From the NCBI GenBank assembly GCA_031308135.1, contig JAHLJT010000631.1:171919612-171983611 (forward strand): DNA of 64,000 nucleotides, in the 5' to 3' direction. Position numbers and translations under genes: made by a program. This DNA comes from Acheta domesticus (taxonomy: Eukaryota > Arthropoda > Insecta > Orthoptera > Gryllidae). This document shows, in pieces, positions 42,240 to 55,160 of the stretch (position 1 is the stretch's first letter; each line of letters opens with the position of its first letter). The notes under the pieces were generated by a model, which saw only the letters and a program-made list of their open reading frames with translations, did no database searches and had not been told where the DNA came from.

Positions 42240-42535
42240 TACTCGCTCCCGGAAATCCAACCTGGAGTGGGGGAGATGAAGAACAGGGAAAATTGCACGG
42301 GGTTCTTGGTATGTTCCAAGATACTGCATTCACCTGGAAATGTCAATAGAGTTAAGTTCCGGCGTTCTTCCAGATATGTGTGTGAGGTGAATGTTCTACT
42401 TTTGCCCGGAAATGTGAAATAAATTGAAGTTACGTCGTTCCCCTGGATGTGTGAATAGGGCGAAACTTCTGGTTTCGCCCGGAAGTGTGAGTAGGCTGAA
42501 GTTCCTGCCTTTGCCTGCAAATGATGGGGAAAAGC
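42240..42535. repeat. 36 bp degenerate minisatellite
   Basis: About seven units of 36 bp, each near CCTGGAAATGTGAATAGG followed by TGAAGTTCCGGCGTTC-like sequence. Because the period is a multiple of three, the minus strand (42164-42520) is open with 12-residue repeats such as PEVSPYSHIQGN and DVTSIYFTFPGK. No known domain; the open frame may follow simply from the period. Confidence 0.7.
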
Positions 42536-42876
42536 ACGAAAACCACAAATCAGAGCAGTTAATCTACGAACTCGATCCCGTCTGGTGCCACAAAGCCATC
42601 AATGTTCAACCCTTCAGCAATTTTCTGGTACTAGGCAAGAATAGAATCCTGTCATCTTTTGTCACCAACACTCTGATCGTCATGTAGCCTTGATGTTCGG
42701 AGCTAGCAATGCTGGTTGGGCAAACTCACTCTTTCTAAGACAAATATAAACAAATGTTTTCATTTATTAACGTTGAAAATAAGAAACTGCATTTTACACA
42801 TTCATAATACGGTTTTCAAATATCATCATGTCATAAAACAATACTTTTATTAATTGTATTTCTTGCCATCTTTGTT

Positions 42877-42882
42877 TTTATT
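42877..42882 (-). terminator. Candidate poly(A) signal of the astacin gene
   Basis: AATAAA on minus, about 120 bp past the stop codon, overlapping a second AATAAA (42881-42886). Confidence 0.4.
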
Positions 42883-43002
42883 TATTCTTCTGACTTCCAT
42901 ATTAAAATGAGACTGACATAATCTTGAGAGTTTGCTTAAATAACTTTCCTCGCACATCTCTACACTATAATAACGGCAAAGTTTAGTCTGAAATTCATTC
43001 AT

Positions 43003-46000
43003 CTAAGCGCCCATGATTCGACAGAGAGTATAGAATCTCCTTTGATGATACGCGGACTTGTCTAAGCAGCCATAGAGATCATTAATTTTCAAGCAGTCCG
43101 TTGTGCTCATGGCCCATCTTTGGCCCAGTTTGGCATCTTTCTTCTTAGGTACAATAGTAGGCTTGCCTTTTTCTTTGCTGAAAAAGTAAGAATCGTATTA
43201 CAATGAATCGTTCTGATTATAAGAAATTTTATACTTAGCATTATTGTTTTAAATATTTTCTGAAAGCAGACGGATCGGAACGAATTTTAATTAGTGGGGG
43301 CAAATAGTGACCGACGTGACACGATTTTATAGAGTTCTTTAGTTGTACTCTCCTATTTACATTTGTATAGGTTTTTAGAGTTCTTAATTTTTATAGTTTT
43401 GCCAATAAACAACAATAAAAATTAAAACGCTTGAAAACTTAATAAAGTAAATGTACCTGACTACTTTAATTACACTACTTGTCTTCTACTGGTGGTCACA
43501 CACGCGTACCATAAACATGAAAATTTGAATTGGATTGCGATACGAACTGACAATAAGTGCAAAGTGTAAGCATGAAATTTCACGAGTATAAATCATCACT
43601 GATGATACGTTACAATAATAAAATTACAATATGAAACTACAGTTATTAACTAAAATTTGAATACGATAAAATAGAAAAGCTTCAAAACAAATCGACTACA
43701 AATTATTCGTACAAATGAAATAATATAATCATATTATAATTAAAATGGATTATAATTTGACTTTCAAAATACGATAGTAAGTATACGATAGTTTTGATTA
43801 AGGCCATTTTCTCGTTTCTGCTAGATTACGGTAAACTGAAATAAGTGTATTATTTAATACAAATACGTTGAAAAATGTACTTGTAGTAGATCCAACGACA
43901 GAAAATGGAGGGGAAATGAACTTCGTTATCCCACAGTTTCAGCGCCATTATTCAAAAGGTTTGAAATGCTATTGAAATGCGTAGTATGCTGTAAGCTAAT
44001 GCGTAATGAGCTATGTAAGCTATGTACGTAGCAAAACAGTTACAAACTTCTCGTGATAAAATAAAACAGTTTAGAAAGGATTGAGAAAATATATTCTTTG
44101 AAAGTAATTAAACGTGAGAGAATACACGATGTGATAGCAAAATGTATGATAATAAAATGATTAAAACTCAAAACAACCATAAGATTGCCATAGGGGAAGC
44201 ATTTGTACCTGAAGTAGTATTTTCCATAATGCATGATGCTGTCGTAGTCATACTCAAATGAATATGTCGTATTCTCCAGACTCTGCTTGTCAAAATTTAC
44301 CTCCAAACCTGTAATACGATGTTTTTTAATTAAAATAAAGTACATACAAACGTATTATAAATAGTAAAGCTAATATAATTACTATCTTCTTTAGAATACA
44401 ATTAAAATAAGTGAATACATCTTCTTAAATATATTGTGTTTCTTGATAATATTTATGCCAACTCTGTTCTGACATATAGACAACGCAATTAAACAAAGGA
44501 ATGAGAAGACAGTCTTAACGGCCGGCTTCAGTTACAGTAATTTACGTTATAAGGACGGAAAATGTTAGATGAGTGAGATGTTACCAGCCGAGGCGACGTT
44601 AGGAGCCAAGGCTGGAATTTCTAAGGAGTACTATAACATTTTCGCCCGTGTGTCGTAACACGTTTTATTTCATTCTACGTCATATTTCCTTACTTTTACT
44701 TTAATTTCATATTGCAATATTTCATGGTGTGGGAGTGCCAAAAAAGAAATGTCCACGGCACCAAAGCCACCTAGAATCTTGATATCTGTGAAAGAATTAC
44801 GGTGCTCTGAAATTTTAAAATGGAATTGAACGATAAAGAGATGCTTGGGAAACTGATAATATGTGACTCCAATGAAGCAATTGAACAATTAATACCTCAG
44901 AAATCAGAAGAAATGATAAAAAAGAATATGAAAAATTTTGTTTCTGGAAAAATACAAATGATATTTACATGGCTAATGAGAATGTAACATTCACTTGGTT
45001 CCTATTACAGCTTCACGACATTGTAATTTATTTTTAATTTTGTGAATAATAACGGTAATTTGTGGTCCAAGAAGATGAGTTCCGCTTCTTAATGATCGAA
45101 ATATTTCACAATTAAATCCTTGTTATTGCTTCAAAATAATATGCACCTTTCCAAATTGTGTTTACAAGAGACGAAGTCAAAACCTAAGGGTACAATTAAT
45201 ATGACTATAAATATTTGGGTTTCTAACATTTGTAAATATTGTTTATTTGTATTTAAGAATTAAAAATAAATAGTTCTCTAACTTCGTCATCATATGGTAC
45301 TGTTACCTAAATTTTTTTTGAGAATGATTGTAGATTTACTTCTCATTACATTCAACTACATCGTTGGTGCTGACCGTGTATTTATAAAACAAATCATATA
45401 CGTTAGTTCCAAATTTACAAGTTCATATGTTGGTTTGATATTTTATTACGGTCGGTATACTGTACCGTAAAGTCTCACATTCCGTCCTCTTTCAGGTTCG
45501 TAAACAACCGAAATGCGACATAGTATGAAATAAAGGATTTCACAGTCCGCCGCCCGTTAAGTATAATCGAAACAAATGAGCACTAGATGGAGAAAAAATG
45601 GTGGATGAGAAGCTCTTCCTTAAAAAAAAGTTACTTCTTAGACCCATGATTTCTTCATACAAAAAGTTGAACGGTAACGAAAAGTGTTGAGCGATATCTG
45701 ACCAATATTCCAAATTATGGACTTGATTGTTTATTTTCTGTACGTCGTCGGCCTAATGAGGTTAATAACCGTTGACTTCTTTGATTGATCATTGGTAAAA
45801 TTGTAGTAAAACATTTTGCGATTTGACGTGTAAAGAATATTCTTCACCCTTTTATTTGATGATTTGATGACTTCACCCTTTTATTTATGCTACGAACAAA
45901 GATTTTTTGGATCAGATAGCAGTAGCAAAGTTGTTGTTAGTGGTGGTGGTTGGGCAATATATATGTAGCAAAGAGTGAAGTTGATAATCACCTTTTTATG

Positions 46001-49000
46001 CCTTCACTAATCTATATTACCTTTCACGAGCAGCACTTTTACGCTCGTGGGATCATTATCGAATTTTGTACCCAAAAAATGAAGAGGAAATAATTTGCCA
46101 GTGTCAAAGAACCATCACAACAATATTCGTTCCTACGTGTTATAACAATACGAACCTGGCAGCACATTTTCGTAGAGCACGTCGACAAACTCGTCCCGGT
46201 CGGCGCGGGATTGCTCGTGGAAGATGCCCAGCGCGTGGAGGATTTCATGGATGGCGCGGCCCTCGCCGCCCAAGCAGTTGGGCCCGCGCTCGTCCGGAGG
46301 CTGAAGGGATAACAGCTGAGGGCCGCCAAACTTGCCGACGAATGACCAGCACCTGCCGACATGTCGGAGCTGAACAGGACTGTCGTAGGTGGAGTAAGAA
46401 AGTTGAGTTTCGGCAGCCAAGCAATGCAATATCGCCATATTAAATTGGCAATTTTTATGTCGTCACACGTCACATCATGTCATCACGTCACACATAGTTT
46501 TTAACAGTTTTTGACGCAAAATAAAAAAATTAAAAAAATATATTTACTGAACTAATTTCTCGCATTATTTCTCATTTTGCAATTTTCGGAAATTCAGAGA
46601 GTTCAATGAAAATGAGACATGTGCCATTCGTTTAAGCGTTCTTTTCGTGGAAAAAGTTTGAAAAAAAAATTGGAACGGTTTTTGAGAAATTTCGTTTTCA
46701 GAAATTTCAGGAATTCCAGACACAACTTAGCGTAATCTACTAGTTTAAAAAATTGCACATGATCTCTTTAAAGGGCTATTAAAAAAAGATTTTGTATAAG
46801 GCAAACATCTCTATTTTGACGCTGACATTTTGTAATTTTGAAATTTTAAACTTTTGCAACTTTCGAAAATACAGAGAGTTCGCCGAAAATTGGGCTAGCA
46901 CCATATTTTTTCCGTACGTTAATACATATGAGGAGAAATTTAAAGAAAATAATTATGCAGTTTTTGAGAAAAAATTGTTTAAAAAAAATTAAATTTTCCT
47001 ATATTTCGGGAAAAAATTACACGGTATCTACTCATATTTTCGAAAAATTGAATATGACCGTATTTCAAGAAAGAACATATTTCACTAAGAAAAAATTCTC
47101 TATTTTCAATATAGTTTAGGAAGATGCCTCGAAAAATTGAACTTTTGCAATTTTTGAAAAAATTTGGGATTTCAACGAACATGAGACCTGCACAATTCTC
47201 TTAAGCGTTCTTTACGCTATACGAGGACAAAGTTTAATAAAAAAAATGGTGCCATTTGTGAAAAAGTTTGAAAATATTTTTGAGGCCTCATGTAAAGTAT
47301 CCTAAAAAATCAAAATATCCGTTTGAAACTCCCAAGCCTTGACTTCGTTTAGATCGATCGGGGAAGCCGAATTTAGAGGAAATCCGCTGAAGGGTTTAGG
47401 CGTTAGCGTTGACTACAGACAAACAGACAGACAAACGGTGGGAGGGACGGACAGATAGAAGACGTTTTGCCGACAAACGATTTTTCGGGATCAAGAATCC
47501 ACAAAGAAAAAGAAAAAAAGGATTCTGTCTACATCATGTGTAAGAGGAAGTAATTTATTATGTACCAATAGCATACATACCAATGGTATAGCAACAACAT
47601 GTATTAAATTTTTCGTTACCAGAGCCCGGCAATAAGAGATTTTTCTGCCGAAAATATTCGCTGTTTCCAGGCGCACGATTACAATACTTTCTCTTCTTAA
47701 GATGTAAGTGCGAGAAAGTAAAAAAAGAAGCCATTTTTGAGAAATTTTGAAAACATCCCAAGAGATTCTTCAAAGTTCAAAGAATTCTTTTGAAAATTTG
47801 AGTTGGGTTAGATCGAGGGCTTTGAGTTGGGTTAGATCGACAGGTGAATAATATTCATTTTGGAAACAAATTGTAATAATTTGGAATAATTTAGGCGATA
47901 GTATTGTTCACGGGCAGACAAACTGACTGACCGACGGACCGACTGACGTTTTGAAAATGCCAATTTTTCGGTATCAGAGTACCCCCAAAAAAGTATATCC
48001 GTTGAAATATCGAAATCGATTTCCGCAGAATTATATTAATTTATCATCTATTACGTATGTTATTCCGTATAAACATACGTATGAGAGAACGTAAATAGTA
48101 TATATTATTAGTTGTGTTGAAATCTAGAATTATTTGAACTATATCAATAACAATAGCCTGCGAATTTAAAGTTTTTGTTTGTTGCCTAAGTAAAAAACGT
48201 GATTTTATATAATATCGATGTGCTGAATCCGAATTTTCAATCAGTTTACTTCTATCACGTAAGGTTTTCTTACGAAATCACTTCACATGTATTTTGTAAT
48301 TACGCGAATTTCATCACAAGCGTTTTCATAGTACTTTTTTTTATTTTGAAGGAAAACAATATTTAATATACACAACTTGCTGACATTAATGTGTTTAGTT
48401 GTTATGCCACTAGAGCCTTTTTGCTTATTTTGTCTTATTTACTTCACTATTGGAAACACAAATTTTACACTCGTTGCTTCTTACTTGAGAGAGTACTCCT
48501 GTTCCTTTTTCTTAATGTTTGTATTAAGATATTTCACGCTTTAACATGCAATAATAGTCTGCAAGAATACTGATGCTCCAGCGTCTCTGGTACCTCCCTT
48601 CGAATCCCAGCACATATTTGTGAAATCGTTCGCTTTGTCTTTCGCTTAAAAGTAATCTAGGTGAGAAAATAGGAAATGTATTTTCACATTCATGTTACAA
48701 CCAAGTTCCTTGTAAGCTTCAAGCATGTTAGCCACAATGTTTCGGGAACTGGGATTCTTGTTCTAACCAAGAACTTTTGAAACAAACTTCACTAAAAGAA
48801 ATCCATGTTGCTGTCTCCTTTTCAATCATAGTGTTTTCAAATGCTGCGTCTGACATCAATTTTCTTACATCAGGACCATTAAACATATCTTCTTTTAATT
48901 TTGCTTCAGATAGTACTGGGAATTTCTCACATATGTACTTGAAATAGTTTCCTTCCTTATTTAAAGCCTTTACGATTTGTTTCATTAAGCCAAGGTTAAT

Positions 49001-51923
49001 GTGAAGGGGTGACTGCAAAACTTTAGAAGAACTCACAAGGTTTTGACCCACTGTCTTAGAACCGATTTCCAAACGTTCTCGAGGTTGCCAGACTTATTTC
49101 AGTGGTCAACTCATGCCCTGCTATCCCACAAGAAAAGGAAAGCCAGGTGATTTGGTAAAACCAGATTGTTGACCCAGCAGCATCGTAAGAACTTTAAAAT
49201 CGCCACAAACTTGCCAGTTGCTTTCACTGTAGTTTACTCGCAATAACATTAGTTGCACATTTGCGTACGATTCTTTGAGGATCATTGAATAGGGAACAGG
49301 CACTGAACCAAAACCGTTTCCTTTACGAAGGAGAACACCCTTTAAGATTCGCTTGGAAGCATCTATGAAAAGTCCACACGCTTGGATCATAGTTTGGAAG
49401 TCCAAATTTTAGAATAATCGTCTAGCCCACGAGGGACAGATAAAATGGCTGGCCGAACTACTGGATACACAATTTGCTTTTTATTTTTAGAACCCCATCA
49501 CATCTCATGAACAGAAGCAGGTTCTGATTACTATGAAATGACTGCTCTCTCTTCAAACGATAGGTATTCCAAACGACAGCGACGTCTTTCGCGGTTGACC
49601 CAATGACAAAATCTTCAATGCATACTCTACATACTTTGTGGGTTGCCCAATGTTTACTTTGGTCTCCAAGTTTGATTCCAAAATAAGCAATATACAATTT
49701 GTTTTACAAATCTGTAATATTACGTCTCTGCTTAGGCAATATGTATTTCCCACGTATATAACAAAAGTACTCTGGATCATTTATACATGAGCGATGCGAC
49801 ATGGTAAATATACTTTCGTACTGAACTAGAAATTCATAACATTCTATTCCACAATACAGCTTGAAGACGATTTCTTTTCCAGATGACATATACTAATGCA
49901 ACGTGTGAAAAACTAACACAACTAATGTAAGTTTTCATGAAGATAAGATAAGAATGAGTCTGTCACCAAGAATAGGCTATCTACATAAGATAATGACTAG
50001 GGTGCACATTATTTCGCTCTAACTTCCTCAGGTGCTCGCACCCTGTATCAGATAAGAATCATAATTTTTTGAAAAAATGGTACGTGATAGGAAATTTCTG
50101 GCTTTGAATTTGAATTAAGCATGCTAAAATTACCCATAAAACATTAAAACTTTGGAGGCAGCAATTTCATCGCAGATCAGTATAATTACATGTCTTTTTT
50201 ACTGTAATTGAAATAGAGAATTTAGAACGTAGATTCCAGAGTTTACGAGTAGAAAATAAAAATAACTTCCATGAATATTGATACATACCCTGCCGGCTTT
50301 TTGATGGGCCAAATTAAGAGGAAGTCTTTTGCCTTCCCATCCCAGGGGACAAAGCGAATGCACGTCATAAACTTCAAGGTTGTGATTGCTTGAAAGATGG
50401 TAGCGTAGTCCGCAGGTTCTGAAACAAACGCTCAGTTTAATTGTTATTTAAAGAACATAGAGATACTTATTTATCATGCTTTTACTCTCTATGATGCTTT
50501 CAGTAAGTACGCAGATTTTATAATTTGTTCGTAATGTACGTTCAATTGTACAATTATGTAATGTTCGTAATGTACAATTACGTATTGTTGATTTCTAATG
50601 AAGTTTTTCGAAATCACAAAAGATTCCAATGAAAAAGAACTTCAATTTTCGCATTTATAGTAGCGCTTAAACGCCATTTTCTTAAAAACGGCTCCAAATT
50701 TTTCGAAGAAAATTGCCATTTCTGACAAAGTTTTACTGTTCTTTCATATTCTTAAAATAATATTTCCGTTATACTGTTAGGAAACCGAGAAATTAAGGAA
50801 ATGTCAAAGAAAATGTACTTTGGTCGGTCATAGATGACAGCCGGTACGTGGTCCGAATAGCTAGCCGAGATCAAAGGCAATAGAAAATTAATACGGGAAA
50901 GTCTGTGCCATTTTATAGCACCACTAGTTAAAATTATGGTGCTGCTTTGGAAAAAATAATTGTTTAAAAATACACAATATTTTATGCCAAAATAACAGCC
51001 AACTACTCATATTTCTAAAAATTGCACATTGTTTTAAGGCCTGTATTTTTACAACAGGTTTCAAGTAAAATTTCTATTTTCAATTTTTAAATAAATTGCG
51101 TTAATTTCAAGCACAAATTACTCAAACAATTACGAAACATAATATAATGGAATTAAAATAACGGATGGGTGACCACTATATTATGAAATGTGAGAAACAA
51201 TTTTTAAGAGTTTTAAAAACTGCCGAGAAGCCCGAGTTTCCCTGCGCAATCCAGTTGTTTGGTGAAGATTTGGACATCAGAGAACATGAGCATATTCTAT
51301 ATAAGGATTTTGGTCTAGATTTAAATTTGCTAATTTTTTTCTAAGAACTAGAAGTTCAACAAAGGTCACATCTATTTACTCGATATATTATATGTATTAG
51401 ACATCCAATTTTATTGTTGAAAACTGGAACTAACTCGTTCTCAAGTTTGGAAAAGGACATTCTGGAGAGGCAAAGTGGAGTTACTCGTACATAAAAAAAC
51501 TGTTATTCAGATATTTCTTTGTCAAATTGTACCCATATATTCCGTATATGAAACTTACTTTTGTTTCTTATTCACATATTCAATTTCTGTCGGGATTTTC
51601 GTTTATCACTCTTAATCTGCCTTCGTCTTTGGTTTAAAAACATTTTAATTTTATTTTGGTTCGAGAAACTCAGTTTTGAAAACATTTAAATGTAATTTAG
51701 AAGCAGTAAATGTGCAGAAGTGTAAATAGAAGGCTGAGCTCTCAACTTTTTCTAACTTTTATTTTCGTATTTGGCATTCAGTTTTCAGCTTTACCTCTAG
51801 TGTACAAATTAGGTGTTCTGACTCACCATAAAGAGGACTGATAACGTACGGTACAGTAGCGTTATCCCAAAGCTTCTCAGGAAATACATCCCAGCGCAGG
51901 CCAACACGCCAATATTCATACAT
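43003..51923 (-). CDS. Astacin-family zinc metalloprotease (5' end missing)
   Basis: Secreted or ectodomain protease of the M12A family. Exons on minus: 51923-51827, 50418-50289, 46352-46156, 44308-44209, 43177-43003, all GT-AG and in phase. Order: LRWDVFPEKLWDNATVPYVI (start of the catalytic domain), TLKFMTCIRFVPW, CWSFVGKFGGPQLLSL, zinc site HEILHALGIFHEQSRADRDE, Met-turn YDSIMHYGKYYF, then GQRWAMSTTDCLKINDLYGC and stop TAG at 43005-43003. Zinc ligands, catalytic Glu, Met-turn and the Cys pairs expected for astacins are present, so the domain looks active. The signal peptide and propeptide exon are not visible upstream of 51923. No C-terminal EGF/CUB domains follow. Introns contain R1 copies and a pseudogene. 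Confidence 0.9.
46560..48100 (-). repeat. Diverged R1 copies in astacin intron
   Basis: Phrases such as GAACGGTTTTTGAGAAATTT, AGATCGATCGGGGAA, and the CAGACAAACAGACAGACAAA and GACCGACGGACCGACTGACG tracts follow the R1 order. Poor versions of the hairpin end lie near 47686-47721 and 48053-48094. Probably at least two old overlapping insertions. Several AT-rich open frames here are shadows. Confidence 0.5.
48590..49890 (-). pseudogene. Pseudogene of a multicopy arthropod protein family
   Basis: Minus pieces in order: MSSGKEIVFK near 49889; DPEYFCYIRGKYILPKQRRN; AYFGIKLGDQSKHWATHKVC with RVCIEDFV; LFIDASKRILKGVLLRKGN; VPYSMILKESYANVQ; NWQVCGDFKVLTMLLGQQSG; LHINLGLMKQIVKALNKEG; GCNMNVKIHFLFSHLDYF. 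They lie in three frames with several shifts and losses. I recall this protein as an uncharacterised family present in hundreds of near-identical copies in some arthropod genomes, with an N-terminal Cys-rich part and conserved KESYEN and LLGQQ blocks, which suggests a mobile-element product. Function unknown. Antisense orientation is not an issue, as it shares the astacin strand, inside its intron. Confidence 0.65.
50600..50927 (+). mobile_element. R1 3' fragment with Helitron-like end
   Basis: Matches 2440-2776: GCATTTATAGTAGCGC, AAACCGAGAAATTAAGG, GGTCATAGATGACAGC, ATACGGGAAAGTCTGTGCC, then ATAGCACCACTAG followed by T. Truncated at its 5' side, as is common for R1 here. In an astacin intron. 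Confidence 0.55.
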
Positions 51924-53229
51924 CTGCAAAAGATAAAGTAACTTAATAACAAGACGGAATACTATTCAATTTTGGCTTGTTAAATATTGTTAAGCTTTAC
52001 ACAGACATCGATTTTTAATTTATCAAATTATATTGCCGGTTTCGCGTCAGTCTTGTATATCTTGTAAAGAATACAAAATAATACAAAGTAATCGGTAATG
52101 TAGACAGTATGTTTTCTTCTCCCGAGGGCAACTCAGATATACTTTAGGGAGTATTTTCACATTATCAGTGTGCAGCTTTGCGGCTTGTGCAGCTCTAAAA
52201 CTAAAATTAACAGAAGTCAAAATATAAGATAATTTAATAAAGATAATAAATTATAAATAAAATAATTGAATGAACAGAAAACTTAAAAACAAATCAGAAA
52301 AAATGTAAGAACTTCCTACCATAAATAATAAAACAAACAACGTTACATGAAATAAAAATTACAAAAAATCCACGTTATATTAATTGATTTAAGATTCACG
52401 GCATTTGTTTAAACACATGCTATTTCAAGGGACAGCGCGATCTAGTAGTTCATTGGTTCAGATTGATTAGTGTTTCCTATATTTTTGTTGAAATCTCAAA
52501 ATTGTCCTTTTGTCCTCAGAATTACTTAACTTTCTGTATACTACGTATATTACTTCGTAAATACGTCTATATTTATAAGGACATAAAAAAGTCTCATAAG
52601 GGCTCGGTCAGTGGCAGAAGCAACATGTATCTATTTCGAACTCATTTTCTGAAAATATGAGTAGTTCTCGCATAATTTAGAGTGAAGAAGTGACAAACTA
52701 AAAATTTCTTAGTTGGAGCAAAAATCTGAAACTCACATACTGTTACTTAGTATACTTTGAATTCACGTGTTTGATGAAAACAGAGAAATATTGTATTAAC
52801 TGATTCTTGATGAAGTGAGCTGACTGAACAGATTTGCAATAAACGTCCATGATACTACAACAAATTGCAGCGGGACTGGTGCAGAAGTTGTGAGCCGAGC
52901 CGTGTGAGGCCGACCGTATGACTATCCATCCTATAGTCAGGATCTCGGCTCCGGCGATTTCCGTCTTTTCTTACACTTACTTAAGGAATATCCTATCCTG
53001 TCAGGATTACACTTAGGAGACAACAGTGACGCAAATTTTCAGGTGACAGTCAAACATTCTTACCTAATTCAGGTGGCCACGGGATACAAATGTTGATCCC
53101 ACGGTATGACAAACGTGTCAGTTCTAATGGTGACTGTGTGAAAAGAATAGTGCAACATGTCCTGTATCTTCTACAATGAAATTTTTCAATGAAAATGTTT
53201 TCTCTTCGTTGATGACGGAAGTAAACTTA
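51924..53229. other. Upstream of the first visible astacin exon, no gene seen
   Basis: AT-rich. A signal-peptide exon would be expected on minus here or further right, but none could be supported by a hydrophobic frame ending in a donor. Confidence 0.4.
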
Positions 53230-53388
53230 CTTTCAGGAGCGGGTGAGTTCGAGTGTTCGGGTTAGAGCGGGTGAGTTCGACTTAGCTAAATAGCTACTGT
53301 CGAAAGGGACTCGAACCCTAGAACCTCCATGTCAGAGGTCCTGCGGTGACATCAGTTGATGCCCTGAGCCACCTCAACCGGTGCCACC
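53230..53388 (-). mobile_element. tRNA-derived SINE (S1), head fragment
   Basis: Minus strand carries the B box GGGTTCGAGTCCC and an A-box region GAGGTGGCTCAGGGC, followed by TAGCTATTTAGCTAAGTCGA from the S1 body. Only the 5' ~160 bp is left. Confidence 0.7.
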
Positions 53389-54049
53389 TGCCGTGGCGGC
53401 GGCGGCGGTTCGACGTTTGCGTCTGCAGATTGGACCAGTGGCACGCACGCCATTGGATCGATTTCCATTGTCCAGGAACTACGTACACCTCAGACTGCAA
53501 AGAACATGTAAACGCTGTCACTAGTGTGCAGCGTGATGAATTGCAGTTTTTTAAACGATTCCCGCTTCAACTTGCCCTACAGTGAACCATTCATTCGATT
53601 GAATAGTTCGATTCGAGAGTTAAAAAAGTTGTACAAGTAAACCTAGTTTTATTTGTTTAATTGAATCGTTCTTTAACGAGTCAGTTAGGTACTAGGAGAT
53701 AAATTCTCCTTGTCGCTGAAGTGGCGGCTCGTGACATTTTTTCCTGGTGGGGCCAGGTGTAAAAACACGAATATCATCTCAGAATCAATAGCATATTTAA
53801 TTAAAAAATCGTAATTTAATCGATCGTTTAATTAATATTAATTATCAGTTAATTAAACCTTTAAATCTATAAGTTTTCCTCAAAAAACACGTAGGAAATT
53901 TTATTAAGTCACTTAACCAAATATTGGTATGTCAATGGAAACAAAATATTTTTACAAAAATTACGCTAATGCCATAGCTCATCTCTTGGAATGCTGAGAT
54001 TTCGAAAGGGGAACGTATCGTAAAATTAAGACTTCGATTTGTTATGCCA

Positions 54050-54720
54050 GTTGTTTAATCGGCTTGCAGAGAAATAAAATCAGCTGCATCTATGTCTTTC
54101 TTCACTTCCTCCAAATACACTTCATACATACAGTCTAGCAGCTCGTTTTTTGTCATGTTTTGAGTTATATTTATAAATAGAAGAATTGTTTAAATGATCA
54201 TTTAACACACTAGCTAGATTGCCGAGTAATGACAAGTCTACAAAATTGCCATGGTCTTTTGAATCTTCTGATTCATCGTGCCCTCTAATTGTTAGTTCAT
54301 GAATGATGAGTGCACATTATTTTACTAAACACTCAATCATTCTACCGAAAATATGTCTATTTTTTGCGACGTGTTCAATATGATTCTAAATTTAAATTTT
54401 TATCGCCGAATCAATCTGGACAACAATATTCATAGTTCCAAAAGTTTTAAATTTGCAAGTATTTTCTAAATGCAATGCACTTTCGTCGTGTTTCTTTATC
54501 CTTTCGCTCAAATGTTTCCGATCCTTACAGCCTACTGTCGTCCATAATCCCTCACTAAATAATAAACAATAAAAGCAAAATTAGCTTTGTTTTTCTTCAC
54601 TCATAATCAACCATGATTTTTTTCAGAAACCTCGAATTACAAAATGTTCGTTTCTTCTTTCCATCAACTTGTGTAAATAATAAGGCGCCCGGTTGATGTG
54701 CTCCTAACTGTTTAATATCA
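54050..54720 (-). pseudogene. hAT transposase relic (TTF zinc finger / DUF4371 type)
   Basis: A run from about 54605 reads FCFYCLLFSEGLWTTVGCKD, then RIKKHDESALHLENTC and MNIVVQIDSAIKI to a stop: the TTF-type zinc-finger tail (CFYC...H.S..H) and start of DUF4371 as in ZMYM1-like and related hAT-derived proteins. Downstream in other frames: VAKNRHIFGRMIECLV, HELTIRGHDESEDSKDHGNF, VDLSLLGNLASVLNDHLNN. Upstream: RAHQPGALLFTQVDGKK. Stops and shifts exclude function. The RNase H-like C-terminus is missing. Confidence 0.75.
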
Positions 54721-54989
54721 TTTTTTTTCTTCAAGACCCAGAGAAGAAAACGAAAAGCAGTGTAATGAATCCACTGTGTTCATCTTACAGTGCGCAGAAC
54801 TTCACGTTCACTTTGAAAAAGGCGCGCTCAGACTGCCGTTTCTCTGCGAAGGGACCGCTGATGCGGGCCCCTAGAACTGCTTAAATTACCAAGCAGTGGT
54901 CGTGCCCAGTGCGAAAGGGCGCTGACCTTGTAAACAGAGTGGAGTTATCGCTTTGGGCCCATGCAGGCCGGGCCCCTTGAGCACTACTA

Positions 54990-55160
54990 AGGCTCGTTTA
55001 CACGGAGAGAGTTTTCTCTCCTAACTCTCCGGGAACTGGTTAGGAGACACCAGGAGATACGTGTAATCTCTCAGGAGAGTGAGCGTCTCTCCGGAGTCAT
55101 GACGTCACAAGAGATTTTCGAAGTCTCCACGAGAGAGCAGTGTAAAGACTTTGGTATCGA
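54990..55160. repeat. Possible Harbinger-like fragment inside the hAT element
   Basis: GGCTCGTTTACACGGAGAG at 54993 resembles PIF/Harbinger TIRs, with a weak mirror GAGAGCAGTGTAAA near 55133. Preceded by TAA. Weak; could be hAT internal sequence. Confidence 0.25.

Noticed and set aside
46066..46443. Plus-strand Arg-rich open frame
   Set aside because: Antisense of the GC-rich astacin zinc-site exon, whose own frame carries the HEILHALGIFHE motif.
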